From positions 221,363 to 285,362 of the forward strand of contig CAJJDO010000131.1 of assembly GCA_905183005.1 (NCBI GenBank): DNA of 64,000 bases. Direction: 5' to 3'. The notes under the pieces were generated by a model. That model was given only the letters and a program-made list of their open reading frames with translations. It was not told where the DNA came from and searched no databases. Positions 48,952 to 60,119 of this stretch are shown here, in pieces (within the stretch, counting starts at the first letter, position 1; the number at the start of each line of letters is the position of its first letter). The position numbers were made by a program, and so were the translations under genes. The DNA comes from Paramecium pentaurelia. Lineage: Eukaryota; Ciliophora; Oligohymenophorea; Peniculida; Parameciidae.

Positions 48952-49480
48952 TCAAAAATCTCTACATATTTTCAGAAGTGCGTTTCTATATTATAGATGC
49001 CATTAGGGATCTTTGATTTTTGAGTTAAAGACATAGCTAACGTATTGCTTCTTTAAAAAGTACCAACTAAATTTTAAAGAAAAAAAAATACCATATATTT
49101 CGAAAACATTCATGCATTGAGTTGACCTCTGAATTTTTATGTGGTTTGATTAGTTTAAGGAGGGTTGTTAGGTTTTATATATTTTTGTTTTTCTTTATGA
49201 ATGATAAAAATGTTTTGGGGTTACATTAGATGAGATGATTATAGTATCCTCTTAAAATTTGTTAAGTGATCACTTTAGAAATATTTTTCGGTATATTTTT
49301 GGACTTGGACGATTCACATAATCTAGGACTAGCCTTTTTAATGGGCAGTTTTGTCAAAACCATCTTCCTCATCTCAACTTTCCAATTAATTCTTCTTTGA
49401 CTTGTAATAGGTGTATCACAACTCTCGTTATTTTTATTAAGAAAAGTAAGACTTTCTTCAAAAGATTATGTGACACTCAT
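48952..49480 (-). CDS. hypothetical basic protein
   Basis: Predicted 167 residues with a 25-nt intron (49067-49091, TAG). Natural composition: CDTPITSQRRINWKVEMRK near the start and IKDPQWHLQYRNALLKICRD at the end. Without the intron the frame also stays open, but the peptide then turns into Phe/Leu repeats. The spliced form is preferred. No domain recognised. Lys-rich overall. Confidence 0.45.
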
Positions 49481-50708
49481 GTTCTTTTTAATATTTAATT
49501 ATTTTTTTCTGAAATATTTGACAGGCCTATTAATACTCTTATCGTTTGGTGTAAATATGTATTAGTTAGTTATATAATATCTTATAATTCGCACTTTTCT
49601 ATAATGATATTTATGTTTTAAACCAAGTTAATAACAATATATACATTGTTAATCATAAAAATTTGAATTGATAAGAGGAATAGATATAGATTTTCATATT
49701 ATAATAACTTAATATTTATAAGTTAAAAATAAAATAAAAAGAATCAATATCACTAGTTTAAGCCGAATTATTGTTTTTTTTAGAAAGCGTTGAAAAGTAG
49801 TATATTATTATAATACTATAAAATTTATTAATAATTAGTTAAATTTATACAATAATCAAATTATGAAATTTATTTATTTATTATAAATAAAAAAAGAGCA
49901 TTCAATATTCTAAGTGTTAATAAATAGAACTGTTAATAAAAGAATTATGTTATAAAATCTACAAAATATAATAAAGGTGTAAATCACATTGAACTTAAAA
50001 AAAACTAATTTATATTTCACTTATAGTTCTCATTTTTATGTCTACTTTATTTTTGCTAAATTGTAATTTTAGAAACTATATAAATAATAATTTAAAATTG
50101 AAAATTATAAAGACATTCCTAGAATTGACATCTAACATTTTATTTTATTATTAAAAAAAACTATTTTGAAAATAAATAGAAATAATACAATAAATATTAT
50201 CTTATTTGATTTCCTTTATTAATGAATTTCCTTTAATCTTTTTCTAAAATAATTCATGTTCAAATTACTATTTACTATATATTTTATTTTTGTTATCCTA
50301 AATCCAGAATTTATATCCAGGAATTTTATTAAATTAAGTTTGAATAGTATTTATACAAATCTTAATTTATTTAATTTATTGACTCTTAAATAAGATTATA
50401 GATTAATAGATATCTTATTATAATTACATATAACATCAAAAAATAGAAATAAATTCATTAAACTTCTAAAATTAATTGATATAATGATATTTTTAATAGA
50501 AATTAAACTATAAACATTAGTACAGTTCGTGATTAAAATTTTATAGTAATAGGATATTCCAAATTTAGTTTGTCTTTCATCCTCATAAAATTTATAGATA
50601 TTAAAAAATATCAAACACTCATAATTTGATGCATTTCATAAAACTATTGTATTATTGAGATCTAATATGGAATAATTGTTATTTTGTATAGATTTTTTTT
50701 GAACCTAA
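49481..50708. other. gene-poor AT-rich stretch
   Basis: About 1.2 kb with no gene recognised on either strand; mostly A/T runs. Confidence 0.45.
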
Positions 50709-50978
50709 ATGGAATTCATTAAGGAAATCTAGAAAACTTTAAGAGTTTATTGCCTGTAGGATTTGAAGAAGCGACTATAACATCTCCAAAAGAGAAAACA
50801 ATATTTAAAAAATAACAAAAAGTATGTTAATTATGTATAACAATATGTTACAATAATATATCCTATATGCTAATTATTAAAATTGAACAGTTTTTATAAC
50901 TTAGACTTTGGATAAAAAAATCTATACTTGTTAGGAATCGAGCAGATTTCTAAGAATACACATATAATTAATAGTTGA
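50709..50978 (+). CDS. possible small ORF or decayed coding region
   Basis: An 89-codon frame starting MEFIKEIQKTLRVYCLQDLKKR. A second frame over 50700-50820 and 50880-51090 also looks coding (LPVGFEEATITSPKEK, then YIQAFKYLQNRYTLLCEKEN), and a third bit near 51180 reads IELYEQNNLIENFK. No intron set links them. The 50.7-51.3 kb region may hold a decayed or multi-exon gene. Confidence 0.3.
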
Positions 50979-51299
50979 TAAGAAAAACATCTAAAAATTC
51001 ACAGAATCATCAAAAATATCACTAGTATTATATCTAAGCTTTTAAATATCTTTAAAATAGATATACTCTATTATGTGAAAAAGAGAATCAATTAAAATGA
51101 TATTAAAAATGTATATAGAATATTAATTTAAATTAATTGATTTTCATAATTAAATCAACTCTAAAAACAATTCTTTTTTAGATAGAATTATATGAGTAGA
51201 ATAATTTAATAGAAAACTTTAAAGTAAATCAAAATTGTTTTAAATTATGATTAATAGATAAATTATAATAAATAAAATTGATTATTAATTTAAGTTGAA

Positions 51300-53709
51300 A
51301 TGTTAAGCAAATTAGCAAGAATTTCTCATTTTAGGCTTTTTTTTGCATTTTGTGATTAGAAGCCACCATAAGGTATTCATAATTATAATGAAAGGCTTTG
51401 AAAAATTCAAGAGAAAACCTAAATAATCAAATGAACCATCTGAATAGAAAATCGAAAATATTTAAGAAGAGAAAGTTTAAGAAAATAAATAAAACAAAAA
51501 ATAAGAGGAAAATATTAAAAGGGAACGACCAATAGAGCCTTAATTTGAATAGCCTAAATAAGATTAATAATAAAATATAAATAAAAGATTTTCACAAGAA
51601 TAATACAAATTTTCTAAGCGAGAGAATACAAATAATTTTGGAGAAAAGCCAAAACCAACAACACCATCATAAGATGTATTTATGCAATAATATTTAGCCT
51701 AATGATCAATTCAAGTAGTATTTGTTTATGTTTTTGGCATCTGTACCTCTTGCTTATTTAGTATATAAAGCTTATGAAGAAGGAGAAAACTATATATCAT
51801 TTAATGAATTTCAAAGAGGTTATTTGGAAAAAAAATTTGTGATTTCCATACAAGTTGAAAAAATAAATGGGGAAATCATTGCAATTATATACACAATAGA
51901 AGGAAAGAAAAAATTAAAAATTATGGATTTAGATTACTTTCTTTAAAAAATTGATGATTTAAAAAATGAATAATAAATACCCATTTCCTTTTAAAATCAA
52001 GATGAAACTTAAGAAACTACAGCAAATATTACTAAATATGCTTCAATATTATTTTCTGGTGGACTATTCTTTATTATGTTCTAAATTTATAAAAATATGA
52101 CAAAAAGTCTTTCAGGTATGGCTGGTGATATGATGGGTGGTATGTCTAAAATGAAATCTAAATAATTTGAATAAAAAATTAAAATAAAATTCAAAGATGT
52201 TGCAGGTTAAGATGAAGCAAAAGGAGAAATAAAAGAATTTGTAGATTTCTTAAAAGCACCAAATAAATATAAGAAATTAGGAGCTAGAATTCCAAGAGGT
52301 GCTTTATTAACAGGACCTCCTGGAACTGGAAAAACCTTATTAGCTAAGGCTTGTGCTGGTGAAGCAGGAGTGCCTTTTTTCTATGTAAGTGGATCAGAAT
52401 TTGTTGAAATGTATGTTGGTTTAGGAGCAGCAAGAGTTCGTGAACTCTTTAAATAAGCTAAATCTAAAGCTCCAAGTATTGTCTTTATTGATGAAATCGA
52501 TGCTGTTGGAAAGAAAAGAAATTCAAAGGGTTCAAAAAATGAAGAAAGGGATAATACTTTAAATTAACTTTTAGTAGAAATGGATGGTTTTGGAACTGAT
52601 AGCACTGTTGTTGTATTGGCTGCCACTAATATGAGAGATTCTTTAGATACTGCCTTGACAAGACCTGGAAGATTTGATAGAAATATTGAAATCACATTGC
52701 CAGATATAAATGGAAGAAAAGAGATATTTTTAGTACATTTAAAACCAATTAAATTAGATCCATCTAAAACTATAGAAGAATATGCAAAAAGGTAATTATT
52801 TAAATTAAATAATTATAGATTAGCAACATTAACACCTGGTTTTTCAGGAGCTGAAATAGCAAATCTTTGTAATGAAGCTGCTATTTTAGCTGCTAGATAG
52901 AATAGTAAATATGTTACATCATTTCATTTTGAATAAGCATCTGAAAGAGTGATGGCTGGATTAGAAAAGAAGAAATTTATGAGTGAGGAAGAAAGAAAAA
53001 TTGTTGCTTTTCATGAAAGTGGTCATGCTGTAGTAAGTTGGTTTTTAGCTGGAGGAGATCCTTTATTAAAAGTATTAATCTTTTTAATATTAAGCTTACA
53101 ATTATACCAAGATCTAAAGGATCTTTAGGTTATGCTTAATATTTACCAAATGAGAGTAATCTTTAAACTATGGAAGAATTGAAAGACAAAATTTGTTGTG
53201 TTTTAGGTGGCAGAATTTCTGAGAATTATTTCTTTAAATCTATTACTACTGGTGCTAGTGATGATCTCAAAAGAGCTTATGACTATGCTAATGCCATTAT
53301 AACTAAATTTGGTATGAATGAAACTATTGGACAAATTGGATATTAAGATGATTAATATTCTAAGGATTATAGTGATAAAACTAATGAAGTAATTAAAAAT
53401 TCTATTTGATAGATAATAGATGAAGAGATGTAAAAACTTATATATCAATGTACTCAAAGAACTGAAGAATTAGTGAAAAAATATGAAGATAAAATTAAAG
53501 CTCTTGCTGAATTGCTCTTAGAGAAGGAATCATTAGATTTATAATAAATAATTAATTTACTTGGAGAAAGACCTTTTCCACCAAAATCAAATTATAAGGC
53601 TTATTTGGATTTGAAGAAGGTTGAATAAACTGAGATCAAAAATGAAATACCATAAAAGTAAGATGAATAATAATTATCTTAATCAGAAAAAAATGAATAA
53701 GAAAAGTGA
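51300..53709 (+). CDS. mitochondrial m-AAA protease (AFG3/FtsH type)
   Basis: Predicted 763 residues with five introns: 51373-51394, 51676-51697, 52792-52818, 53072-53094 and 53389-53412. A Q-rich N-terminal region follows a basic start, then two membrane segments (FMFLASVPLAYLVY and ILFSGGLFFIMF). The AAA+ module has Walker A GPPGTGKT, the pore FVEMYVGLGAARVRELF, Walker B FIDEIDA and the RPGRFDR arginine-finger region. The M41 protease domain has FHESGH (usual HEAGH) and LLEKESLD near the end. It degrades membrane proteins and processes matrix proteins in the inner mitochondrial membrane. The last intron, 24 nt, removes an in-frame TGA and restores the EIIDEEM helix. Confidence 0.95.
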
Positions 53710-53754
53710 TTATATAAAAATGTTAACTTTTTTATAAATATGTAGTGGTATTCT

Positions 53755-54003
53755 TCAATTAGTATTTTGGCAGTAAGGACAAGTTTTTGATTTTTCATTC
53801 CATTTTTTAAAACAGCATAAATGAAATCTATGTATACATATTAATAATGCTAAAGTATCACCATCATTGTAATTTTATGAACAAATTAAACATTCTAAAT
53901 TATCTTCTGATGTTTCATTAGTTCTTTTAAAAATAATTTCAATATATGATTATTATTCATATTATTATTATTCTTATTATTCTTATTCTTATTATTCTTA
54001 TTC

Positions 54004-54036
<33 letters not shown>

Positions 54037-54561
54037 GATAAGCTTTTATGACTATTCTTGTTCCTATATTTATTGTAATTATTATTTTAATAATTGCTCT
54101 TAATTTTATTAGTTTTAAAAATATTAAATATTTTCTATCAATGTTTTCTATTGAATTAAAATATCTAAAAATGGTAAATTTTTTAATTCTTCATTTGATT
54201 ATTAAATAAACTTCAATTCCTCCTCACTTATTAAATTATTTATATCTAAGTTTCCATCAATACTTTCTCCCATATTCTTTTATTATAATTATTCTTATCC
54301 ATCTTAATAATCTTATCCATCTTAATAATCTTATTAATAAAGTTGAGATCTTTATAATAATTTATTTTATTTGTATTTAAGCTTTAATTCATTTTTTTTA
54401 TTTTCAATTTTCACCAATAAATCAGCTTCTGACTTATCTTTAGGATTATTTTTAGAAATATCAGTCTCAATGATTTCTCCATTCTTTTTTATATGCACTA
54501 AAATTCCTTTTTCATCTTGAAAGCTAACAAAATTACTATTTTCATTGTCTGAATTATCCAT
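53755..54561 (-). CDS. RING-H2 finger protein with polyQ
   Basis: Predicted 268 residues, no intron. The N-terminal half is acidic and polar, the middle is a Q/E-rich run coded by TAA-rich DNA (plus 53952-54036), and the last 55 residues form a RING-H2 domain: CLIC, then CIHRFHLCC, then CPYC. Zinc ligands fit C-x2-C, C-x-H-x2-H-x2-C and C-x2-C. RING-H2 proteins are usually E3 ubiquitin ligases. No membrane segment is seen. It converges on the protease gene with 45 nt between stops. Confidence 0.85.
53952..54036. repeat. TTA-rich triplet repeat coding polyQ
   Basis: Read on the minus strand as TAA with some GAA codons, giving a Gln/Glu run in the RING-H2 protein. Confidence 0.85.
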
Positions 54562-54727
54562 ATATAAATAAATAATAGAATTATTAAATTAAGAAAATTA
54601 TAAATATCACATTTTATTTTACAATAATAATTTTATAGAATAATAATTTAAAAAAATCTAAAAAAATCTGATAATTTATATACAAAAAGTATTTTGATAT
54701 CACAATTATTACAATAAATAATAAGTA

Positions 54728-55417
54728 TCATGGACTATAGAATCTTAATGCTGATTCTTTAATATGATATTTTTGTCTTGAATAAGAATTAAAATATATA
54801 CAGGTATTATCTGCTAATTTATCTCATTTTTTCATAATCATAAGGTAAATGAGAAACTTTCATTTATAATAATGGATTTTCCTTTACATCTATAGATGGA
54901 AATTTAAGTAAAGCTTCTTAACCAACTTCAAGTTAACGCAATTTTTCCTCCAAAGATCTTTTTGGTGCACGCATACTCTTATCAAATTTTAACCAACCTC
55001 TGATCAAATACATCTATTCTCTACTAACTTATTTTTCAAAATCAGTTCCTCCCTTTATAGAATGCTATTTCAATTGATTGTTTAAAGGACCTGTCCTGAA
55101 AGTTCTTGGCATCTCATCTGTAGATCTTAGTACATTTCTAGGGCTACCAAAATTGACTTGATATCTATGAGAATCAAGACCTTTGTATGAGACTTCATAT
55201 TAGCCTATACTAGGGCTGATGTTATGACTTCTAGTAATTTTCAGATGTTTTTATGAAGGTTGGCAACGCTACTTGATATCACTTCTAAAAAAACCCTTTT
55301 ATTGGTCATCAACAGAACTACATTATAAGTAATATTTGATTTGCTGTCTAAATTTTGATTAGATTGAACAAATTTTGACAATTCTTGATCGTACAATTCT
55401 GTAATGGACTTAAGCAT
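54728..55417 (-). CDS. hypothetical protein
   Basis: Predicted 212 residues with introns 55296-55321 (26 nt) and 54777-54801 (25 nt), both ending AAG. Natural composition with Pro/Gly/Ser-rich segments such as ISPSIGQYEVSYKGLDSH and FGSPRNVLRSTDEMPRTF, faintly like the sperm-tail PG-rich type, and a C-terminal YHIKESALRFYSP. Function unknown. The first intron removes an early stop; the second provides the natural TGA at 54728. The gene ends 166 nt from the RING-H2 start. Confidence 0.55.
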
Positions 55418-55459
55418 AATTAAAAAATATATATATCGAATAAATTTTAATAAGAAATA

Positions 55460-55814
55460 TCAGCAACACTTCTTATTTTATTTAGAACATTTCTTTTTAT
55501 GTCTTAATTTAGATTATTTATCTCTTTCTATAGCATTAATCTCATCATCACTTGTACAAGTATCTGAACTTTCAGATTCTTCTGCATGTGGTTTATGATA
55601 TATACAACAAACTAAATTTAAGTTAAATGATTAGTATACTATTAGATTTGAGTCTTCCAAGATTTTCATTATCAACAGTATCTTCTGTCCATTATACAGA
55701 TCCTTTCTTTTTTTCTTTCTTTTTTTATTACTACTCTATTTCATGTTATTGACTATTATTGAGATGTAATATTGTTTAACTAGTTTGACTGGTTGTCTAT
55801 GTTTAAGAAATCAT
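55460..55814 (-). CDS. PPP1R11: protein phosphatase 1 inhibitor, PPP1R11/Ypi1 type
   Basis: Predicted 108 residues with a 28-nt intron (55612-55639, TAG). The conserved core is unmistakable: VQWTEDTVDNENLGRLKS followed, after the intron, by CCIYHKP and an acidic Ser/Asp stretch (EESESSD). The KGSVQW start holds a KVxW-like PP1-docking motif. The N terminus is Thr/Ser/Gln-rich as in animal inhibitor-3. Its C terminus is basic and ends Cys-Cys, unlike the usual family. It regulates PP1 in the nucleus or cytosol. The start is the first ATG in the open frame. Confidence 0.85.
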
Positions 55815-56037
55815 TTGTGTTTTTTTGTGAGAATTATTTATTATTATTATATTATAATTATATTATATTTTATAGACTCTTAGATGGATATATATATATA
55901 TATATGACAATAATTAAACTTATGATTAATCTATAGATAATATAATTAATCTAATGTATTATAATAATAATTATATGAACATTGACAACATTTGTTAATT
56001 TACAAAATATTAACTAGAATAAATAAAATATTGTATC

Positions 56038-56451
56038 TCATCTAAATGTTCCCAATTTACGAGGACGAATGAATTAATTGATCACATAATTCTATTTTTC
56101 TATAAATTAATCAGTATTATGATAATAAGAAGCACTTCTATATGTTGAATTTCGATATGGGATTTAGTGTTTACTTGTTATTATGCCTAACATATTGTTG
56201 TACTCTCCAATGTATTTATTTGTTTTAATGTTAGTTGTATGTTGAATTTTAGGAAGAGCGAATTACTGAAGATTAATTCTTATATGGGCAGGACTTCCTC
56301 CAGGAGCTTTTTGGTTTGATTATAGTTCTTCAGTTGTATGATTATCTAATTGCATTAAAGCACTCCTCTGAAGCTTTGAGAGATCATTATTTAGTGGTGA
56401 TCTTCTATGGAGAATCTCTTTCAGTTCTTCTCTTTTGTGTAATTTAAGCAT
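56038..56451 (-). CDS. hypothetical protein
   Basis: Predicted 137 residues, one exon, TGA stop. Charged and Ser/Asn-rich, beginning MLKLHKREELKEILHRR, then PGGSPAHIRINLQQFALP and a Tyr-rich part (YRNSTYRSASYYHNTDQF). No family recognised. The spacing to neighbours (223 nt and 107 nt) is ordinary for this genome. Confidence 0.55.
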
Positions 56452-56558
56452 TAAAAATATTTATTTTTTTCATTTTTATTATAAATTTTGATGATTTTCG
56501 GAGTTTATATTTTTTGTAATAAATCAATGTTTTCAATAAATATTGAATAATATAAAAT

Positions 56559-58369
56559 ATGAGTAATAATGGAAGAGTACAAGTGTATGAGAAATTGTGT
56601 TAATGCCTTACAACATTAGAGTTGAAGAGATATAATCATCATGTGAGAACTCCTGAAAAGGATATCACATTAATAAAAGAATAAATCAATCAAGTATTAT
56701 AAATGATAATCTAAAAATAAGTATCTTAAACAACACTTCAAGACACTTTGTTACTCAACAGAATTACGTAAGACACTCAAGAAAATAATACTATAAGGTG
56801 AATTACATGAAATGAACTATAATTGGTAACACTTTCATTTCAATCCTTAGGGTATTATTGGAGTTATCAGGTGCAAGAACAAAGAGAGTTTAAAATCCTG
56901 ATGTATATGATGAAGTCATTAAATTAAAAACAGACTATCCATAGTCATATTTTTAAACAATTTAATTGGTATTCTTGACAAAATAAAATTAGAGGATGTT
57001 GTAAGAACTGTTTCACCCACTTAGAGAATAAAGAACAATGAAAGAATTTATGAAAGAAATCATGAATATGAAGCTAAAATAGAAAGGATTTTAGTTGCAT
57101 ATTCTATTAGAAATCCTTTTGTCTCTTATTGTCAAGGTTTAAATTTTATTACGCACTTTTTGGTTAATAAGTTAAAATTTTCCGAAGAGGATGTAATTAT
57201 GATAGTAAAATTAATAGACTTTTTGGGCATTGAGTTCATTAATTGAAGAGATAATGCCATTAGATTATTATACTAATATGATAAGCGTTATGGTAGACAC
57301 TAAAATTTTAGAATATTTCAGTAAAATCTATGTACCTGAATTACTATAACATTTCAAAGAGATATATTTAGAAGCTAATTTTTATGCTATATAATGGTTT
57401 GTATGTTTATTTACTCCAAATCTACATATAGATATAGTTAAAGAAATATGGATGAGAGTTATGGTTTAAGGTAATAGAGCATTGATAGCATCAGGAATAG
57501 CAATATTGTTTATTTTTGAAAAAGATTTATTGAAATTTTCTGATTTTGGAGATCTATTAGAATTTTTTAAAAAGAATCTTAAAGAATATAAGAATATAAA
57601 TGAATTTAGATTTATTGTGAATCAAATCTAAATAAAGAAAAAACCATTATTTGAAGCAAGAGATATGTTTAGAAAGATTCTAGAAAAAGAACATGAATAG
57701 AGTTTAGGAGATGAATCACCTATGTTAAATAAAGTTACATGTAATCCATAATGGACTGTATGTAATTAAGTTATACATTTGAATAAAACTCTAAAAAGAT
57801 CATTCTCTTTTTTTGTATATTGTTAGAAAGAACCTTGTAGAGTTATAAATGATTATTGGGATAGATATGATGATTCAAGTAGTCAATGCAGTAGTACAGC
57901 ATCTAGTCCAAAAAAGAAGAAATAAAAAATTTAAGGTCCTTAAGTATTACTTGGTAGATAGTTTCATATCTGTTAGAATAATGACTTAGATGAGAATGAT
58001 AAATATTTATATAGATCTACTTTGTTGGTACATTAAGATTTAAACTCAGAAATATAAAGTAATGAAGATGAAGAGGATGAAAATTTAGAAAATTATGAGA
58101 GCATATAATCAATTGAATAAGGAAATAGTCGAGGAAGATCTATAACAATGAATAGATTCATGCCTCGATTAAGTGAATAAGGTTATGATGGATTCTATAA
58201 ATAAGCTGTTTATTTGATGAAATAATAACAACCTGCAGAACCAAGAAAAATTAGTGGGGAATTAAATTTATTTCCTGAAACTAAAAATGAATAAGTTTAA
58301 CAAAAATATAGAGTGGCAAGATAAAGTATTAGTAGCATTGCTTTTGCTACTTAATTTGTTCAAAAGTGA
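56559..58369 (+). CDS. TBC-domain RabGAP
   Basis: Predicted 570 residues with introns 56721-56742 (22 nt), 56826-56850 (25 nt), 56969-56994 (26 nt, ends GAG) and 57193-57217 (25 nt). The TBC domain runs from about residue 60 to 350: WVLLELSGARTKR, the arginine-finger motif as IQLDVVRTVSP, the glutamine-finger motif SYCQGLNFI, and FWALSSLIEEIMPLDYY. Both catalytic Arg and Gln are present, so it should accelerate GTP hydrolysis on a Rab. The C-terminal 200 residues are polar with acidic and Ser-rich stretches. A Rab gene lies elsewhere in the window at 15206, but pairing is not implied. Confidence 0.88.
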
Positions 58370-58421
58370 ATGAACAAATATATATATTTAACAAATAATT
58401 ATAAATTATAATTAATTTTTA

Positions 58422-60070
58422 ATGTACGAACAAGAACTTCCATCAAATTTAGATGACTTTCCTAATTATAATCTTAAGTAATCAGCTGAATCTGAGAAAA
58501 TCATTGTAGATAATGATCAAAAGAAAAAAGCAGCTTATCAATTCATGCAATCTTTAGAAAAAAATCTGAGAACTAAGATTAGTAGTCCTTAACAAAGAAT
58601 TTAAACAATAGCTGTGTCTCTTGAATTGTATGATACAATTTTCAATAAAATTTATTGCAATACTCTTTATAAGGTAATATATTCAATATATTAAATAGGA
58701 AACCTTATTCCCATTAGCTGAAACTTTAGAAGAAGCTTTCAATGATGAATTTGATTCTATAACCAAATTACTTTTCAATGAAAGTTGTTATAGACATGCA
58801 TTCTAAAGTGTGCAATAACAATTCAATTTACAAACATCAATAGAGTCATGGCAAAATTACTAATTGCTTTTTGCAGCACTATAATAAAAGTATACAAAAT
58901 GCTGAATTAGGCAAAATATTGATCTTCCCCTACCTCCAAGTTGGATTTGGGATATTTTGGATGAATATGTGTATCAATTTTATGTGTCCTCCAGATGGAG
59001 AAAATTATTAAAGAATGATGAAATTAATCAATTGAAAAACATATAAGATTTTTGGAATCTAGAAGAGATGTTGAAAACATTAGAGGCATTCTATACTCAA
59101 AGAAATAGTTCAGTCTAAAATACTTTATAATATTTGGCATTTTATTCATATTTAGCTGCTGCAAAATTACATGTGATGTCTGGCAATTTTTAAGTAGGTT
59201 ATACTTTATTATCATAAATTCAACATTCAGAATTGATTATATATAGCAAATCAGGTGGAGCTTATTAATCATTATTCAGTTATACTGGATTCTGTTTTTT
59301 ATTGAATAAAGAATACAAGAAAGCTAATCTTACCTTAACATTAATTGTTAATTACTTCAATAAATTTAAATAGTTATATACAAAATCCTATCAATATGAT
59401 AGTTTAATCAAATAACATGAAAAAATATTGGCATTATTAGCTGTTACATCTTTATATTATCCAGAAATTGAAGACAATATAATCACATTATTAAAAGAAA
59501 GTAGAAATAAATTATTTGAAAAATATGAAAAAATGTTAAAGTATGATCTATAAGTCATAGGAGAAATCTTATTATAATCTTGTCCCAAGATAATCAATAC
59601 AATCAAGAATTTAAAGGAATTCCAAACTGAATAAGAAGTTAATCCAAATGAAATAATAATGGATATGAAAGATAAATTGTTAAAGGAAGTATTGGAAGCT
59701 AAGAAAATCAATGAAGTTGAATAAGTATTAAGTCTTTACAATTAAATTACTTTCTAGCATTTTAACAAAGTAAATTATTTAAATTATAAATTAAGTTACT
59801 TCCTGAGAAATATATTTAATTGTATATTGAGAGAAATAATGTAATATTAAATGAAAATTCCTTTGAATCTAGTGTTCTTAGTAAGTTTTGGTAGAAATCA
59901 AAATTGTTAGATATTGAGATTTAGAAAGATATCATTCATGTGAAAGAAGTTCAAATAAACTAAGTAAATTATATATAATTAAATCTTTCTAGAGAGATTT
60001 CATTAATTAATTAGCTTAGATGAATGCAAATCTTGAGAAAACATTTTTAGAGTTGAGTAGGAATTTATGA
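58422..60070 (+). CDS. EIF3L: translation initiation factor eIF3 subunit L
   Basis: Predicted 522 residues with introns 58674-58698 (25 nt), 59770-59795 (26 nt) and 59964-59992 (29 nt). Family features include CYRHAFQSVQQQFNL near residue 100, where other eIF3L have the RHIY/A block, PPSWIWDILDEYVYQFYVSS (the WLWDIIDEFIYQFQ motif), AFYSYLAAAKLHV and a PCI-like C-terminal helical repeat ending RDFINQLAQM. eIF3L is a non-core eIF3 subunit in the cytosolic 43S complex. Length fits the family. It starts 52 nt after the TBC gene. Confidence 0.85.
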
Positions 60071-60119
60071 TATTTGTTGTTGAAATTATAAAAAAAGTAT
60101 ATCAATATTTATATTAATA

